A stretch of DNA of 64,000 nucleotides from Caldicellulosiruptor hydrothermalis 108 (GCF_000166355.1 NC_014652.1:588001-652000), one strand, 5' to 3'; shown: positions 7,820-16,961, counted from the stretch's first letter. Numbers and translations are program-made. Notes: a model not told the origin generated them from the sequence alone.

Positions 7820-8941
7820 CTATACCTTCACAAGCTCATACTCTAAACTTCCAAGCCCAATCTCTTGAGCATGTTTTAGTGCAACTCTCCAGTCTGTGTC
7901 AGGATGAATGCTCTTGAACCTGTCAATTTTGCCATCAACCTCAATGTGTTTTGCTTTTTCAAATGCAGACCCAGCTGGTGTGAATGCAGAGCTATTTACA
8001 AGGTCAACACATGCCTTATCCAAGGCAACAGGGTCGAATGATGCTGCAATACCAATGTCTGGTGCAATAGGAATATCGTTGTGTGACCAGCAGTCACAGT
8101 CAGGCGAAATGTTCATGACAAAGTTTATATGAAAATGAGGCTTATCTTTTAAAACTGCATACGCATACTCAGCAATCTTCTCGCTTGCAATTGATGCAGC
8201 CTCATCCCACTTGACTGTTGCTGCACCGAACTGGCACACTGCAACGCACTGACCACATCCAACACATTTTTCATAGTCAATGACCGCTTTTTTCTTCTCA
8301 TTCAAAGTTATAGCAAGCTGCGCACAGCTTTTGACGCACATTCCGCAGCCAACACATTTTGATGTCTTTATAACCGGCTTTGAGGATGAGTGCATAAAAA
8401 GCTTTCCACCGCGAGAGCCTGAACCCATTCCAATGTTTTTGATAGCGCCACCAAACCCTGTCATCTCATGACCTTTAAAGTGGTTCATTGAGATTATAAT
8501 ATCAGCATCTGCGATGGCAGAACCTATCTTTGCTTTTTGTGTATGCTTGAGGTTTACCTCAATTTCCCTGTACTCTGTTCCTTTCAAACCATCTGCGATG
8601 ATTACATGACAGCCAAGCACAAGCGGGTTAAACCCATTTTCATACGCAGCTTCTAAGTGGTCCAGAGCATTGCTTCTTCTTCCCGTGTAAAGTGTGTTTG
8701 CATCTGTCACGAACGGTTTTCCACCAAGGCTTTTGATGAGTTTTACAATCCTTGCGACATAGTTTGGTCTTATATACGCAAGGTTTCCTGGTTCTCCAAA
8801 GTGGACCTTGATAGCGACAAACTTGTTTTTAAAATCGATTGTTTCAATCCCTGCCTTTTTCACAAGGTTTTCAAGCTTATCAAGCATATTATACCCTGGT
8901 TTGGTTTTAAAGTCTGTGAAATACACCTTTGATTTTGCCAT
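7820..8941 (-). CDS. DUF362 protein with two 4Fe-4S ferredoxin motifs
   Basis: A 373-residue protein. The DUF362 domain covers the N-terminal and central parts (AIKVHFGEPGN, SMNHFKGHEMTGFGGAIKNIGMG). A bacterial ferredoxin insert at about residues 190-245 carries CVGCGMCVKSC and CVGCGQCVAVC, enough for two 4Fe-4S clusters. No signal peptide or membrane segment is seen, so it should be cytoplasmic. Proteins of this type are common in anaerobes, but their reaction is not established. AAAGGAG precedes the start. The gene is probably transcribed apart from the downstream gene, which has its own promoter. Confidence 0.85.
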   Translation of the reverse strand: MAKSKVYFTDFKTKPGYNMLDKLENLVKKAGIETIDFKNKFVAIKVHFGEPGNLAYIRPNYVARIVKLIKSLGGKPFVTDANTLYTGRRSNALDHLEAAYENGFNPLVLGCHVIIADGLKGTEYREIEVNLKHTQKAKIGSAIADADIIISMNHFKGHEMTGFGGAIKNIGMGSGSRGGKLFMHSSSKPVIKTSKCVGCGMCVKSCAQLAITLNEKKKAVIDYEKCVGCGQCVAVCQFGAATVKWDEAASIASEKIAEYAYAVLKDKPHFHINFVMNISPDCDCWSHNDIPIAPDIGIAASFDPVALDKACVDLVNSSAFTPAGSAFEKAKHIEVDGKIDRFKSIHPDTDWRVALKHAQEIGLGSLEYELVKV

Positions 8942-9041
8942 TTTCCCTTTTCAACTCCTTTCAAAATTTTCGGGTAAATAAAATTATAATCCTTTTTTGA
9001 AATTTGTGAATAGCTCAATTTTAACAGAAGGTTGCAAAATA

Positions 9042-9073
9042 TTGATGTGCACCTTTGCAAGTTATAGTATAAT
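9042..9073 (+). promoter_or_regulatory. Possible promoter of the pab operon
   Basis: TTGATG (9042-9047) is followed by overlapping -10 candidates: TAGTAT (9065-9070, 17-base spacer) and TATAAT (9068-9073, 20-base spacer). It lies about 100 bases before pabA. Confidence 0.4.
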
Positions 9074-9176
9074 ATTGAGCAAAACCATTTAACAAGAATG
9101 CACTTTTTTGATATAAGGTATCAAAAAGGATACTATCAAATATAGTCTCCGGCCAGCTAAAGAGGGTGTTTTTGCA

Positions 9177-9740
9177 ATGAAGGTCTTGATTGTTGACAAT
9201 TTTGATTCGTTTACGTATAATCTCTACAACTATTTTTTAAGACTCAAAGTGTCTACCACTGTGATAAACCGCGACAAGCTTACCATAGAAGATATTTACA
9301 AGCTAAACCCTACTCACATTGTCCTTTCTCCTGGACCAGGAAGACCTACAGACGATAAGATTTTGTTTGAAATCATAGATAAATTTAAAGAGTCAAAAAA
9401 TATTCTTGGTGTATGTCTTGGACATCAGGCAATTGGCATGTTCTTTGGGGCAAAACTTAAAAAGGCAAAAAGACCTATGCACGGGATAGTAGACACAGTA
9501 TTTCATGACCAAAAAGGAGTATTTGAAAACCTCAAAAACCCTCTGAGTGTTGTTCGATACCACTCTCTTGTGATAGATGATGTTGACAGCACGCAGCTTA
9601 CCATCACAGCAGTATCAAAAGAGGGAGAGGTTATGGGTATAAGACACAAAAGGTTTAAAATAGAAGGTGTGCAGTTTCATCCTGAGTCAATTGCAACTCA
9701 GCATGGACTTTTGATGCTTAAAAACTTTTTAAAAGGGTGA
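9177..9740 (+). CDS. pabA: Aminodeoxychorismate synthase, glutamine amidotransferase subunit
   Basis: A 187-residue class I glutamine amidotransferase that supplies ammonia to PabB to make 4-amino-4-deoxychorismate for folate. The catalytic Cys80 sits in GVCLGHQ and the His/Glu pair in FHPES near the C-terminus. The N-terminal VDNFDSFTYNL and the SPGPGRP motif are typical. Anthranilate synthase component II (TrpG) is nearly identical in this family. The adjoining pabB and pabC, with no trp genes, favour PabA; it may serve both enzymes. Confidence 0.88.
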   Translation: MKVLIVDNFDSFTYNLYNYFLRLKVSTTVINRDKLTIEDIYKLNPTHIVLSPGPGRPTDDKILFEIIDKFKESKNILGVCLGHQAIGMFFGAKLKKAKRPMHGIVDTVFHDQKGVFENLKNPLSVVRYHSLVIDDVDSTQLTITAVSKEGEVMGIRHKRFKIEGVQFHPESIATQHGLLMLKNFLKG

Positions 9741-9749
9741 GAATTTAAA

Positions 9750-11069
9750 GTGCAGATTGCAGTTTATAACATGGTACCTGACCCATTTTTGATTTTTTGT
9801 CATTTGAAAAGTGATTTTTCAGTTTTGCTTGAGAGCAGTATGCTGAGCAAGAGGTATGGGAGATATTCTTTTTTGTTTTTAAAGCCCAAGGAAGTTTATA
9901 TCTTGAGTGAAGACGATGATGTTTTTGAGTATTTAGAAATTCTTTCGAATAAAATAGAAAGAAATAAAAACACTTCTAATTTTGTTTTTAATGGTGGGTT
10001 TGCAGGATATTTTTCTTACAACTTTGGTGTTGACCTTTTTGAAGTTGAAAGGAAAAAAGATACTTCTCTTGTCCCCAAAGCATATTTTGGATATTTTGAA
10101 GATTTTGTGGTCATTGACCACTTTGAAAAAAAGACATATGCTTCTTTTACATCCAAAGCCTTAGCAATGGAATTTGAAGGGATACTAAAAAATGAAAACC
10201 TTGCCTTGACAAGCTTTAAAAAGTCTGAGGTTGAAAGAGCTTGGTGCAACTTTGAAAAGTCAGAATACATGCAGGCAGTGAAAAGAATAAAGGATTATAT
10301 TTTTGAAGGTGATGTTTACCAAGTAAATCTTTCACAGCGCTTTTTTGTAAAAGGAGTATTTGATCCTGACTTTTTGTATTTTGACCTCAGAAAAAGAAAC
10401 TATGGCTGTTACCATGCGTATATAAAGTTTCCAAAAGCATCCATCATATCAACATCGCCCGAACTTTTTTTGAGGAAAAGAGGAGATACCATCATAACCA
10501 AACCGATAAAAGGTACATCTAAACGTGGAAAAACTCCAGAAGAAGATAGAATTTTAAAAGAGCGACTATATAACGATATAAAGTGCAGGTCAGAGCTTTT
10601 GATGATTGTTGACCTTGAGAGAAACGACTTTGCAAAGATATGTTTGCCAGAATCCATTGAGGTTGAAAAACTATTTGATGTTGAAGAATATTCAACAGTT
10701 TTTCATCTTGTCTCAACCATAAAGGGAAAGCTTCTAAATGGTATGGATTTAAAAAGGATAATTGAAGCAACCTTTCCAGGTGGGTCAATAACAGGTGCAC
10801 CAAAGCTGAATGCTATAAAGATTATAGAGGAGCTTGAGAAGTGTCCGCGAGGAATATACTGCGGCTCTATTGGCTATATCTCAAACAATTTCAACATGGA
10901 TTTTAACATTGCAATCAGAACGCTTGTTGTAGAAGATGACACAGCATACTTTAGTGTTGGCGGCGGAATTGTTTGGGACTCTCAAGAAGAGGAAGAGTGG
11001 TGGGAGACCATCCACAAAGGGAAACCGTTTTTTGAAATTTTAGGCATAAGCGATTTTGCAGGTGCTTGA
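9750..11069 (+). CDS. pabB: Aminodeoxychorismate synthase component I
   Basis: A 439-residue chorismate-using enzyme that aminates chorismate with ammonia from PabA. The C-terminal half shows the family motifs: GDVYQVNLSQRF near residue 187, KPIKGTSKRG, SELLMIVDLERND, FPGGSITGAPK, YCGSIGYI and SVGGGIVWDS. PIKGT is the PabB form of a motif that reads PIAGT in anthranilate synthase, so this supports PabB over TrpE. The start is GTG at 9750, ten bases after the pabA stop. pabC follows with a 16-base gap. Confidence 0.88.
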   Translation: MQIAVYNMVPDPFLIFCHLKSDFSVLLESSMLSKRYGRYSFLFLKPKEVYILSEDDDVFEYLEILSNKIERNKNTSNFVFNGGFAGYFSYNFGVDLFEVERKKDTSLVPKAYFGYFEDFVVIDHFEKKTYASFTSKALAMEFEGILKNENLALTSFKKSEVERAWCNFEKSEYMQAVKRIKDYIFEGDVYQVNLSQRFFVKGVFDPDFLYFDLRKRNYGCYHAYIKFPKASIISTSPELFLRKRGDTIITKPIKGTSKRGKTPEEDRILKERLYNDIKCRSELLMIVDLERNDFAKICLPESIEVEKLFDVEEYSTVFHLVSTIKGKLLNGMDLKRIIEATFPGGSITGAPKLNAIKIIEELEKCPRGIYCGSIGYISNNFNMDFNIAIRTLVVEDDTAYFSVGGGIVWDSQEEEEWWETIHKGKPFFEILGISDFAGA

Positions 11070-11085
11070 AAAGGAGGTTCAAGAT

Positions 11086-11838
11086 TTGGAAGAATCTTTC
11101 CAGTCATATGGCTTTGGTTTGTTTCCTTTTGAAACAATTTATTTTGACAGGGAAGGTGCGCATTTTCTGGAGGACCACTATCTAAGATTCAAAAGAACTT
11201 TTTGGATACTTGGAGTTAAGTTTCACTTAGACTTTGAAAAGTTTAAAGAGTCAATAGAAAAGTATATACTTTCTACTGAAAGAGATTATGGTGGGGTGAG
11301 AGTTGCATATGTTCATGACAGGTTAGTGATAGAACTAAAAGAAATACGATATAATAAAGTTTTGTTCCAAAAAGGTTTTGAGCTTGCGATTGCACGAACG
11401 AAAAAGGATTCAAAAAACATTTTAAATTATATAAAAACTTCTAATATAGGTATTAATTTGATAGAAGAAAAAAGAGCTAATAAGAAAGGATTTGACAGCT
11501 GTCTTTTTCTCAATCAAGATGGTTTTATATGCGAGGCGGCGTTTGCCAACATCTTTTTTAGAAAAGATAAGGTTATTTACACACCTCACATTTTGTGCGG
11601 ACTGCTTCCTGGCATTGTAAGAAAACATGTGATAAGGGTATCAGAGAAGTTAGGATATATGGTAAAAAAGGCTTATTTGGAAATAGGTGATATTAAAGAT
11701 ATGGATGAGTGCTTTATTACAAGCAGCATAGCAGGTATTTTCCCTGTTTTGCGGATTGAAAATATAGAGTTTAAACAGCGAGGTTTTGCAGAGTATTTAC
11801 TGAGCATGGAAAAATTTGATCGTCCATGGGTGTGCTAA
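11086..11838 (+). CDS. pabC: Aminodeoxychorismate lyase
   Basis: A 250-residue fold-type IV PLP enzyme that releases pyruvate from 4-amino-4-deoxychorismate to give p-aminobenzoate. The PLP lysine is expected in NYIKTSNIG, and the conserved ICEAAFANIFF region follows. Order and content complete a pabA-pabB-pabC operon. The frame opens at 11056 inside pabB, but AAGGAGG at 11071-11077 points to the TTG at 11086, 8 bases downstream. Confidence 0.85.
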   Translation: MEESFQSYGFGLFPFETIYFDREGAHFLEDHYLRFKRTFWILGVKFHLDFEKFKESIEKYILSTERDYGGVRVAYVHDRLVIELKEIRYNKVLFQKGFELAIARTKKDSKNILNYIKTSNIGINLIEEKRANKKGFDSCLFLNQDGFICEAAFANIFFRKDKVIYTPHILCGLLPGIVRKHVIRVSEKLGYMVKKAYLEIGDIKDMDECFITSSIAGIFPVLRIENIEFKQRGFAEYLLSMEKFDRPWVC

Positions 11839-11860
11839 AAGATAAAAAACAACAAAAAAT

Positions 11861-11893
11861 GGGCTGCTAAACTCTCTTAATTTTGAGCAGCCC
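11861..11893. terminator. Bidirectional terminator between pabC and the polyferredoxin gene
   Basis: GGGCTGCT (11861-11868) pairs with AGCAGCCC (11886-11893). An A-run lies before it and a T-rich run after, which suits both convergent genes. Confidence 0.7.
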
Positions 11894-11902
11894 GTGTACT
11901 TT

Positions 11903-13186
11903 TTAATTTTGTGCCGACTCATCATTTTCAATTTTTGCCTTACTGAGTGCATCTTCAACTGCCATGATAATACCATATGATGTTCTTGTCGCACCAGAGA
12001 TAATATCAACATTTGTTGACTGAGACTCTATTATCTCTTTTGGAATGATCTCAAATGGCAGCTGTGCAAAGCTTGGTGTTTCGTGATGAGAGATTATCTG
12101 GATATCTGTAATTTTATCGTTTTTGATTGTAACCTGAACAACAAGCCCTGGTCTGTATCCAAAACCTTCGCCTGTATATGTTCCATCTTTGTAAATTTTA
12201 GAGGCAGAATTTTGTGTGGTAGTTTCCTGAGAATTTTGTGTAGCAAGGCCTGTATTTTCTGATTCAGTTTGATTTTCTTGCAAGCCCGAGTTATTTTCAG
12301 ATTGAATACTTTGTGAAAAAGTTGTTGAAGGTTTTGAAGATGTAAATTTTTGATTCAATGGTTCAATAGAAGAAGTAGCAAAAAAGCTTGCAACTGAAAA
12401 CACGCCTGCAATGGCTGCGGCAGAGGTATACCGTGGGTCTATTTTGGTCTTTGCGATGTTCAGCTCAATATTTAACCTTGGACAGCTTTCAACGCATTTT
12501 ACACACGCTATGCACTCACCTTTGTAATTTTCGACATTGTTCATATCTATTCCCATTGGGCAAGCACTAGTGCATATTCTGCACTTTCCACAGTTTTTGT
12601 CTACCTTTTTGACAAATAAAAGTTTTGCTCTGGAGATTATATTGAAGATTGCACCAAGTGGGCAGAAGTATCTGCAATGGGCTCTGTTTACAAAAAGGCT
12701 CAAGATTAATACAAACACAAAAAATACAAAGCTTGGCAAGTATGTCTTTATATCAAAATTCAAAGAAAGCAGGTTGTCAAAGGCATCCCAGGGGTCAGCA
12801 TAAAAAGTTTTTCCAAACGTCCACACAATCACAATGAGGTACACAAGCACAAGGTATTTTATCATTTTAAGAAAGCTATCTAATTTTTTAGGCATTTCAA
12901 ATGTCTTTTTAAAGATTTTCTTGCCCAAAAAATGTATCCATTCTAAAATGCTTCCGAACGCACATACCCAGCCGCAAAAAAACCTTCCCAAAAAGATTGT
13001 GATAATCAGGGTTACAATAAGCATTATAAAGTTCTGATTAAATTGAAAGTTTTCCTTGCCCAAAAAGGCTAAATACAGACTTTTTATTTGAGATAGAAGC
13101 ATTGCAAAAGAAAGAGGAAAGAAAATAAATGAAATAAGCTGGATGAAAAACCTTAGTATTTGTGTTGGCATTACTTTCTTTGTCAC
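11903..13186 (-). CDS. Membrane polyferredoxin fused to an FMN-binding domain
   Basis: A 427-residue fusion. The N-terminal 190 residues hold about five membrane helices with two CxxxCP-like motifs (FCGWVCAFGS and CRYFCPLGA), as in the NapH/NosR/RnfB-like membrane ferredoxins. Residues about 195-235 hold two 4Fe-4S motifs (CGKCRICTSACP and CIACVKCVESCP). After another hydrophobic segment and a Ser/Thr/Gln-rich linker comes an FMN-binding domain with the flavinylation motif SGATRTSYG, whose Thr would carry covalent FMN. The natural role is electron transfer from the cytoplasm or quinone pool to flavin outside the membrane. apbE lies directly upstream with a 4-base overlap, so the pair is one operon. 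The electron donor and acceptor are unknown. Confidence 0.85.
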   Translation of the reverse strand: MTKKVMPTQILRFFIQLISFIFFPLSFAMLLSQIKSLYLAFLGKENFQFNQNFIMLIVTLIITIFLGRFFCGWVCAFGSILEWIHFLGKKIFKKTFEMPKKLDSFLKMIKYLVLVYLIVIVWTFGKTFYADPWDAFDNLLSLNFDIKTYLPSFVFFVFVLILSLFVNRAHCRYFCPLGAIFNIISRAKLLFVKKVDKNCGKCRICTSACPMGIDMNNVENYKGECIACVKCVESCPRLNIELNIAKTKIDPRYTSAAAIAGVFSVASFFATSSIEPLNQKFTSSKPSTTFSQSIQSENNSGLQENQTESENTGLATQNSQETTTQNSASKIYKDGTYTGEGFGYRPGLVVQVTIKNDKITDIQIISHHETPSFAQLPFEIIPKEIIESQSTNVDIISGATRTSYGIIMAVEDALSKAKIENDESAQN

Positions 13187-14175
13187 AGAACAATCACCTC
13201 ATTTGTCTTGATAACTCTGAAGGAGCTATCGCACAGGGTAAACCTTTGTGCAAGCCCTGGTGTTATATATATTTCTCGAAAAGAAGTAGCAACCACTGCT
13301 TCAATGGTCTTGCTGTCCTGTATGAAGTTTATGGCCTTTTTAAATCCCATTGCAAAAAGAGCAGTTGACATCGCATCTGCAAATGTTGAGTTTGTGTCAA
13401 CAACGGTTATACTTGCAATGTCATCTTTTACAGGAAATCCTGTTTTTGGATTGATTATGTGTGAAAGTTTTTTGTTATCAATTGTAAAATACCTTTCATA
13501 ACTTGCGGATGTTACAACTGAAGTACTACCAAGCTCTAAAAAACCCAGCACATCTTCTCTTGTTTTAAAAGGATGCCGAATCCCCACCTTCCAAAGGCTC
13601 TCATCATGTTTTTTCCCAACTGTCAGTATGTGCCCGCCAAGGTCGACAATTGCTGAATTTATACCTTCCTGTTCAAAAATCTCACGTATTTTGTCTGCAA
13701 GAAAGCCTTTGGCAATAGCTCCAAAGTCAAGTTTGACTTTGTTTTTGAGCTTTACTCTATAGTTTGATAAAAGCTGTATGTTTTCTGAGCCTGTATAAAG
13801 AAAAGCAAGTTCTACTTCTTCTTTTGCTGGCATCTGATTTTTTTGTTTTGCTTCTTTCCACACATCTATAAGTCTTTTTACCGTTATATCAAAATAGCCT
13901 TCTGAAAATAGGCTGTACTCAACCGACTTTTTTATAAGCTCATAAACCTCCGGGCAAACCTTTATGGGGATGTAATTTCCGTATCTATTCAATTTTGCTA
14001 CCAAACTTTTTGGCTTGAAAACCGACAATTTATTTTCCATATCTAAAATGAGACTGTGGGCCCTGTCAAATGCACTTTCAAAGTTTGGCTGATAAAAAAT
14101 AAAATGAATGTCTGTGCCAAGTGCAAATATTGATTTTATAATCTTTGTCTCATTTGAAATCAAGGCTGTGTCCAT
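13183..14175 (-). CDS. apbE: FAD:protein FMN transferase
   Basis: A 330-residue ApbE-family enzyme that attaches FMN from FAD to a Thr in FMN-binding domains. Family motifs are KLDFGAIAKGFLADK, IVDLGGHI, IINPKTGFPV and the metal site TFADAMSTALF. Most relatives are lipoproteins or carry a signal peptide; none is evident here, so the protein may start differently or act inside the cell. An AGAAGGAG ribosome binding site lies about 15 bases before the ATG, which is long. The downstream gene is its obvious substrate. The upstream region carries phased TTCACA repeats. Confidence 0.88.
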   Translation of the reverse strand: MDTALISNETKIIKSIFALGTDIHFIFYQPNFESAFDRAHSLILDMENKLSVFKPKSLVAKLNRYGNYIPIKVCPEVYELIKKSVEYSLFSEGYFDITVKRLIDVWKEAKQKNQMPAKEEVELAFLYTGSENIQLLSNYRVKLKNKVKLDFGAIAKGFLADKIREIFEQEGINSAIVDLGGHILTVGKKHDESLWKVGIRHPFKTREDVLGFLELGSTSVVTSASYERYFTIDNKKLSHIINPKTGFPVKDDIASITVVDTNSTFADAMSTALFAMGFKKAINFIQDSKTIEAVVATSFREIYITPGLAQRFTLCDSSFRVIKTNEVIVL

Positions 14176-14219
14176 CGCGGTTTTTCTTAAGCTCCTTCTG
14201 TGCAGTTTTTGTAATATCT

Positions 14220-14294
14220 ATTATAAGGCAAAAAAAGAGATGGTGTGTGAACAAATTGTGAAAAGATTGTGAAAGGAGATTAAAAAATTGTGAA
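14220..14294 (-). promoter_or_regulatory. Phased TTCACA repeats (Pho-box-like) and -10 of the apbE operon
   Basis: Reading the minus strand, hexamers TTCACA (14289-14294), TTAATC (14278-14283), TTCACA (14268-14273), TTCACA (14257-14262) and TTCACA (14246-14251) repeat every 10-11 bases on one face of the helix. TATAAT (14220-14225) follows 20 bases further on, with no good -35. Direct TT(A/C/T)ACA hexamers with about 5-base gaps are the known binding pattern of Bacillus PhoP. Another OmpR-family regulator could use the same layout. Confidence 0.65.
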
Positions 14295-14296
14295 AT

Positions 14297-14902
14297 TCAA
14301 TTTTCAAGAATTTTTCGAATTGTGGACAAAAGAAGAGGTTTTACCTTTTCGATTGGAGCAGGTTCATTGTTTACAATGCTTGAATAGGTGAGCGAGCTTA
14401 CAAGTTCGAGTATCATAAACACAACAATCTCAAGTTCTTCTTGCGTATAGTTTGTATTAAAATTTTTTAGAAACATTTCTTTTGCTCTTTTCAATTCTGC
14501 AAACTGTTCATTGTCTGTAATTTTTTTGTAAAATACCCATGAGAAATCCTTTTTTAAGAATTTAAAAAGGACTCTGTTTTTACTCAAATAGTCTATAATA
14601 TACTCAAGAAAATAAAGAAATTTGTCAACAGGTGATGTAAATTCTCTTATAGATACCTCTTGCAAAGCTTTTTTGACAATCTCACTGCTTTTTTTGAGAA
14701 TTAACTTTTCAAGGATATCCTCTTTGTCCTTGAAATAAAGATAAAAAGTTCCCTTTGCAACGCCAGCTTTCTTTACTATTTCATCTATTGCAGTGGCTGT
14801 TATTCCCTTTTCAATAAAAAGGCTGTATGCAGCATCTAAAAGCCTGTTTTCTTTTATTATCTTTTTCTGTTCTCTTTTTCTTCCTTCTTTTCTAAGAAGC
14901 AT
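14297..14902 (-). CDS. TetR-family transcriptional regulator
   Basis: A 201-residue regulator. The N-terminal helix-turn-helix is clear at about residues 15-60 (LLDAAYSLFIEKG, IDEIVKKAGVAKGTFYLYFKDKEDIL). The C-terminal ligand domain is helical and not assignable. An open frame begins with TTG at 14947, overlapping the upstream stop, but the ATG at 14902 has AAAGGGA at the right distance and is used. It lies between an esterase gene upstream and the apbE operon downstream, both on the same strand. Its target could be either one. Confidence 0.85.
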   Translation of the reverse strand: MLLRKEGRKREQKKIIKENRLLDAAYSLFIEKGITATAIDEIVKKAGVAKGTFYLYFKDKEDILEKLILKKSSEIVKKALQEVSIREFTSPVDKFLYFLEYIIDYLSKNRVLFKFLKKDFSWVFYKKITDNEQFAELKRAKEMFLKNFNTNYTQEELEIVVFMILELVSSLTYSSIVNNEPAPIEKVKPLLLSTIRKILEN

Positions 14903-14943
14903 TTGCAATCCCTTTCTTTTAAAGTTGAAAATGCGTTTTACTA

Positions 14944-15756
14944 TCAAACATTATATCCTATAAACCCTATGCTTTCAAACCATTTTTCGCAGAGCTTTGT
15001 CCACTCTTTAACATATAAAGTGTCGCTGGCAAGACCAAGTCCATGTCTTCCGTGAGGGAAGATGTGAAGCTCAAACGGTACCCCATGTTTTTTTAGAGCC
15101 ATTGCAAACAAGAGAGAGTTTTCGACAAGGACGCTACTATCATCGCTTGTATGCCACAAGAATGTTGGTGGTGTTTTGCTTGAAACCATGTTGTGTGATG
15201 AAAGTGTCCACACCAAAACTGGGTCGGGGTTTTCACCAAGCAGAGCTTTTTTGCTGCCTTCATGGGCATACTCAGCAAGGCTTATCACAGGGTAGCACAG
15301 GACCATACAGTCGGGTCTGCAGGAAACTCTTTCAACAGGGTCATTGTTTTTCTTGTCACCGCTGTCAAAATGTGTACCAACCAAGGATGCCAAGTGCCCG
15401 CCTGCAGAAAAGCCCAAAACACCAATTCTGTTTGGGTCAATATTCCATTTTTTAGAAAAGTATCTTATAAGTCGAATAGCTCTTTTGGCATCCAAAAGAG
15501 GAGCAGGGTGTTTGTAAGGCTGTACTCTGTAGTTTAGTACAAATGCTGAAATTCCAATAGAGTTTAACCACAGGCAAACGGGTTCTGATTCATGCTGTGC
15601 TCTGTGTGTGTACCCACCGCCAGGAAATACAATTATGCAAGGTAGCTGCTTGCTACTTTCAAGTATGTAAGGCACAAGATGGGGTACAAAAGGGTTTGCA
15701 GGGTCAAAAAGAGGAATATCATTTTGATTTTCCCAAAGTGGTATCACATTTATCAT
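14944..15756 (-). CDS. Alpha/beta hydrolase, esterase type
   Basis: A 270-residue cytoplasmic alpha/beta hydrolase. The oxyanion motif PGGGY lies near residue 46, the nucleophile elbow is GFSAGG near residue 116, an acid is likely in WHTSDDSSV, and the catalytic His is in PHGRHGLGL. This pattern fits the BD-FAE/xylan acetylesterase-like group that removes acyl groups from plant sugars. No signal peptide is present, so it would act on imported oligosaccharides. The ATG at 15756 touches the AAGAAAGG site; GTG at 15747 is better spaced and may be the true start. Confidence 0.75.
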   Translation of the reverse strand: MINVIPLWENQNDIPLFDPANPFVPHLVPYILESSKQLPCIIVFPGGGYTHRAQHESEPVCLWLNSIGISAFVLNYRVQPYKHPAPLLDAKRAIRLIRYFSKKWNIDPNRIGVLGFSAGGHLASLVGTHFDSGDKKNNDPVERVSCRPDCMVLCYPVISLAEYAHEGSKKALLGENPDPVLVWTLSSHNMVSSKTPPTFLWHTSDDSSVLVENSLLFAMALKKHGVPFELHIFPHGRHGLGLASDTLYVKEWTKLCEKWFESIGFIGYNV

Positions 15757-15852
15757 CCTTTCTTAAGAAGATTTTGGTAGGCTTATTTACTTATGTATTG
15801 CTTATAAAAGAATTATAATACTATTTTCCCTGTTTGCAAGTTTTGATTGAAA

Positions 15853-15880
15853 TTGAACGTCTCATCCATTATAATATAAT
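15853..15880 (+). promoter_or_regulatory. Predicted promoter of the TDT transporter gene
   Basis: TTGAAC (15853-15858) and TATAAT (15875-15880) with a 16-base spacer, about 35 bases before the gene start. Confidence 0.45.
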
Positions 15881-15914
15881 TATATTCTTATACAATTATG
15901 AAAGGTGGTAAAAA

Positions 15915-16961
15915 GTGATGAAAAACATTATCAGAAACTTTTATCCCTCATGGTTTGTTGTTTGCATGGGTACAGGCATTATAGCAAATCTTTTTAAGGC
16001 TATTGGCCAGGATTACTTATCTTATACATTCACCTTGATTAACATTATATTTTTTGCGATAATCTTTTTAATTTGGTTTTTGAGATGGTTTGTGGGATTT
16101 GAAAATGTAAAGAAAGACGTTGAAAATCCACTTTTATCAAACTACTTTGCCACAATGCCAATTTCTCTTATGATTATAGGATTGAACATTTTAGTCAATA
16201 AACTATACTTTGGCAGTGACTTTTCAGTTGCTTTTGCAAAGTTTTCATTCTATACAGGAAGTTTTCTTATGGTAGTATTTTCAATAATCACATTCGTGGT
16301 TCATCTTTCTCACAAGGAGATACCAAGTTCGATTTTGAACTTTGCCTATTTTATGCCACCTGTTGGAAATATAATAGCGCCAATACTTGGAAATGAAATT
16401 ATAAACAGAGCTACGCTTGACAGCCAGGAAAAAAGCGCAGTTCTTTTTATAAATTTAGCTATGTTTGGAATAGGATTTATGCTATTTTTGACCTATTTGC
16501 CTATAATCAAAGGAAGATTTCTTTTGCAGGAACCCATTGAAAAAGGGCATTTTCCAACAATGTTTATTCTCCTTGCACCTGTTGGTGCATCAATTGTTGC
16601 TATAAAAGGTTTTGCCCAGAGCTTCAAGGTAGCAGGGCTTGTAAATGACACATTTTTGCCCACCCTGTTTAACATACTGGCAACAATGCTTTGGGGATTT
16701 GGACTTTGGATCTTTATAGCACTGATTGTACTGTGGATAAGAAGTCTTAAAACAAAAATTCCCTTTAGCCTTGCATACTGGGCATATATATTCCCAGTTG
16801 GCATATTTGCGCTTGCAAGTTTTAAGGTAAACTCAAGTTTCAATTTTTCAACAATAAATTGGTTTTCAAAGGCTATTGTTTGGATTTTGTTGATTGTTTG
16901 GATATATAATATCTTGATGACACTAAAAAACGTGTTTAACAAGAAGCTTTTGACAAGATAA
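15915..16961 (+). CDS. TDT-family transporter (TehA/SLAC1-like)
   Basis: A 348-residue membrane protein with about ten hydrophobic segments. The N-terminal motif FYPSWFVVCMGTGIIA and the FMPPVGNIIAPILG region are typical of the tellurite-resistance/dicarboxylate (TDT) family, whose members move anions such as dicarboxylates or sulfite. The substrate here is unknown. The start can be GTG 15915 or ATG 15918; AAAGGTGG at 15901-15908 fits both. A sulfite-exporter-like gene lies next door, convergent, which might hint at sulfur oxyanions, but that is only neighbourhood evidence. Confidence 0.8.
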   Translation: MMKNIIRNFYPSWFVVCMGTGIIANLFKAIGQDYLSYTFTLINIIFFAIIFLIWFLRWFVGFENVKKDVENPLLSNYFATMPISLMIIGLNILVNKLYFGSDFSVAFAKFSFYTGSFLMVVFSIITFVVHLSHKEIPSSILNFAYFMPPVGNIIAPILGNEIINRATLDSQEKSAVLFINLAMFGIGFMLFLTYLPIIKGRFLLQEPIEKGHFPTMFILLAPVGASIVAIKGFAQSFKVAGLVNDTFLPTLFNILATMLWGFGLWIFIALIVLWIRSLKTKIPFSLAYWAYIFPVGIFALASFKVNSSFNFSTINWFSKAIVWILLIVWIYNILMTLKNVFNKKLLTR

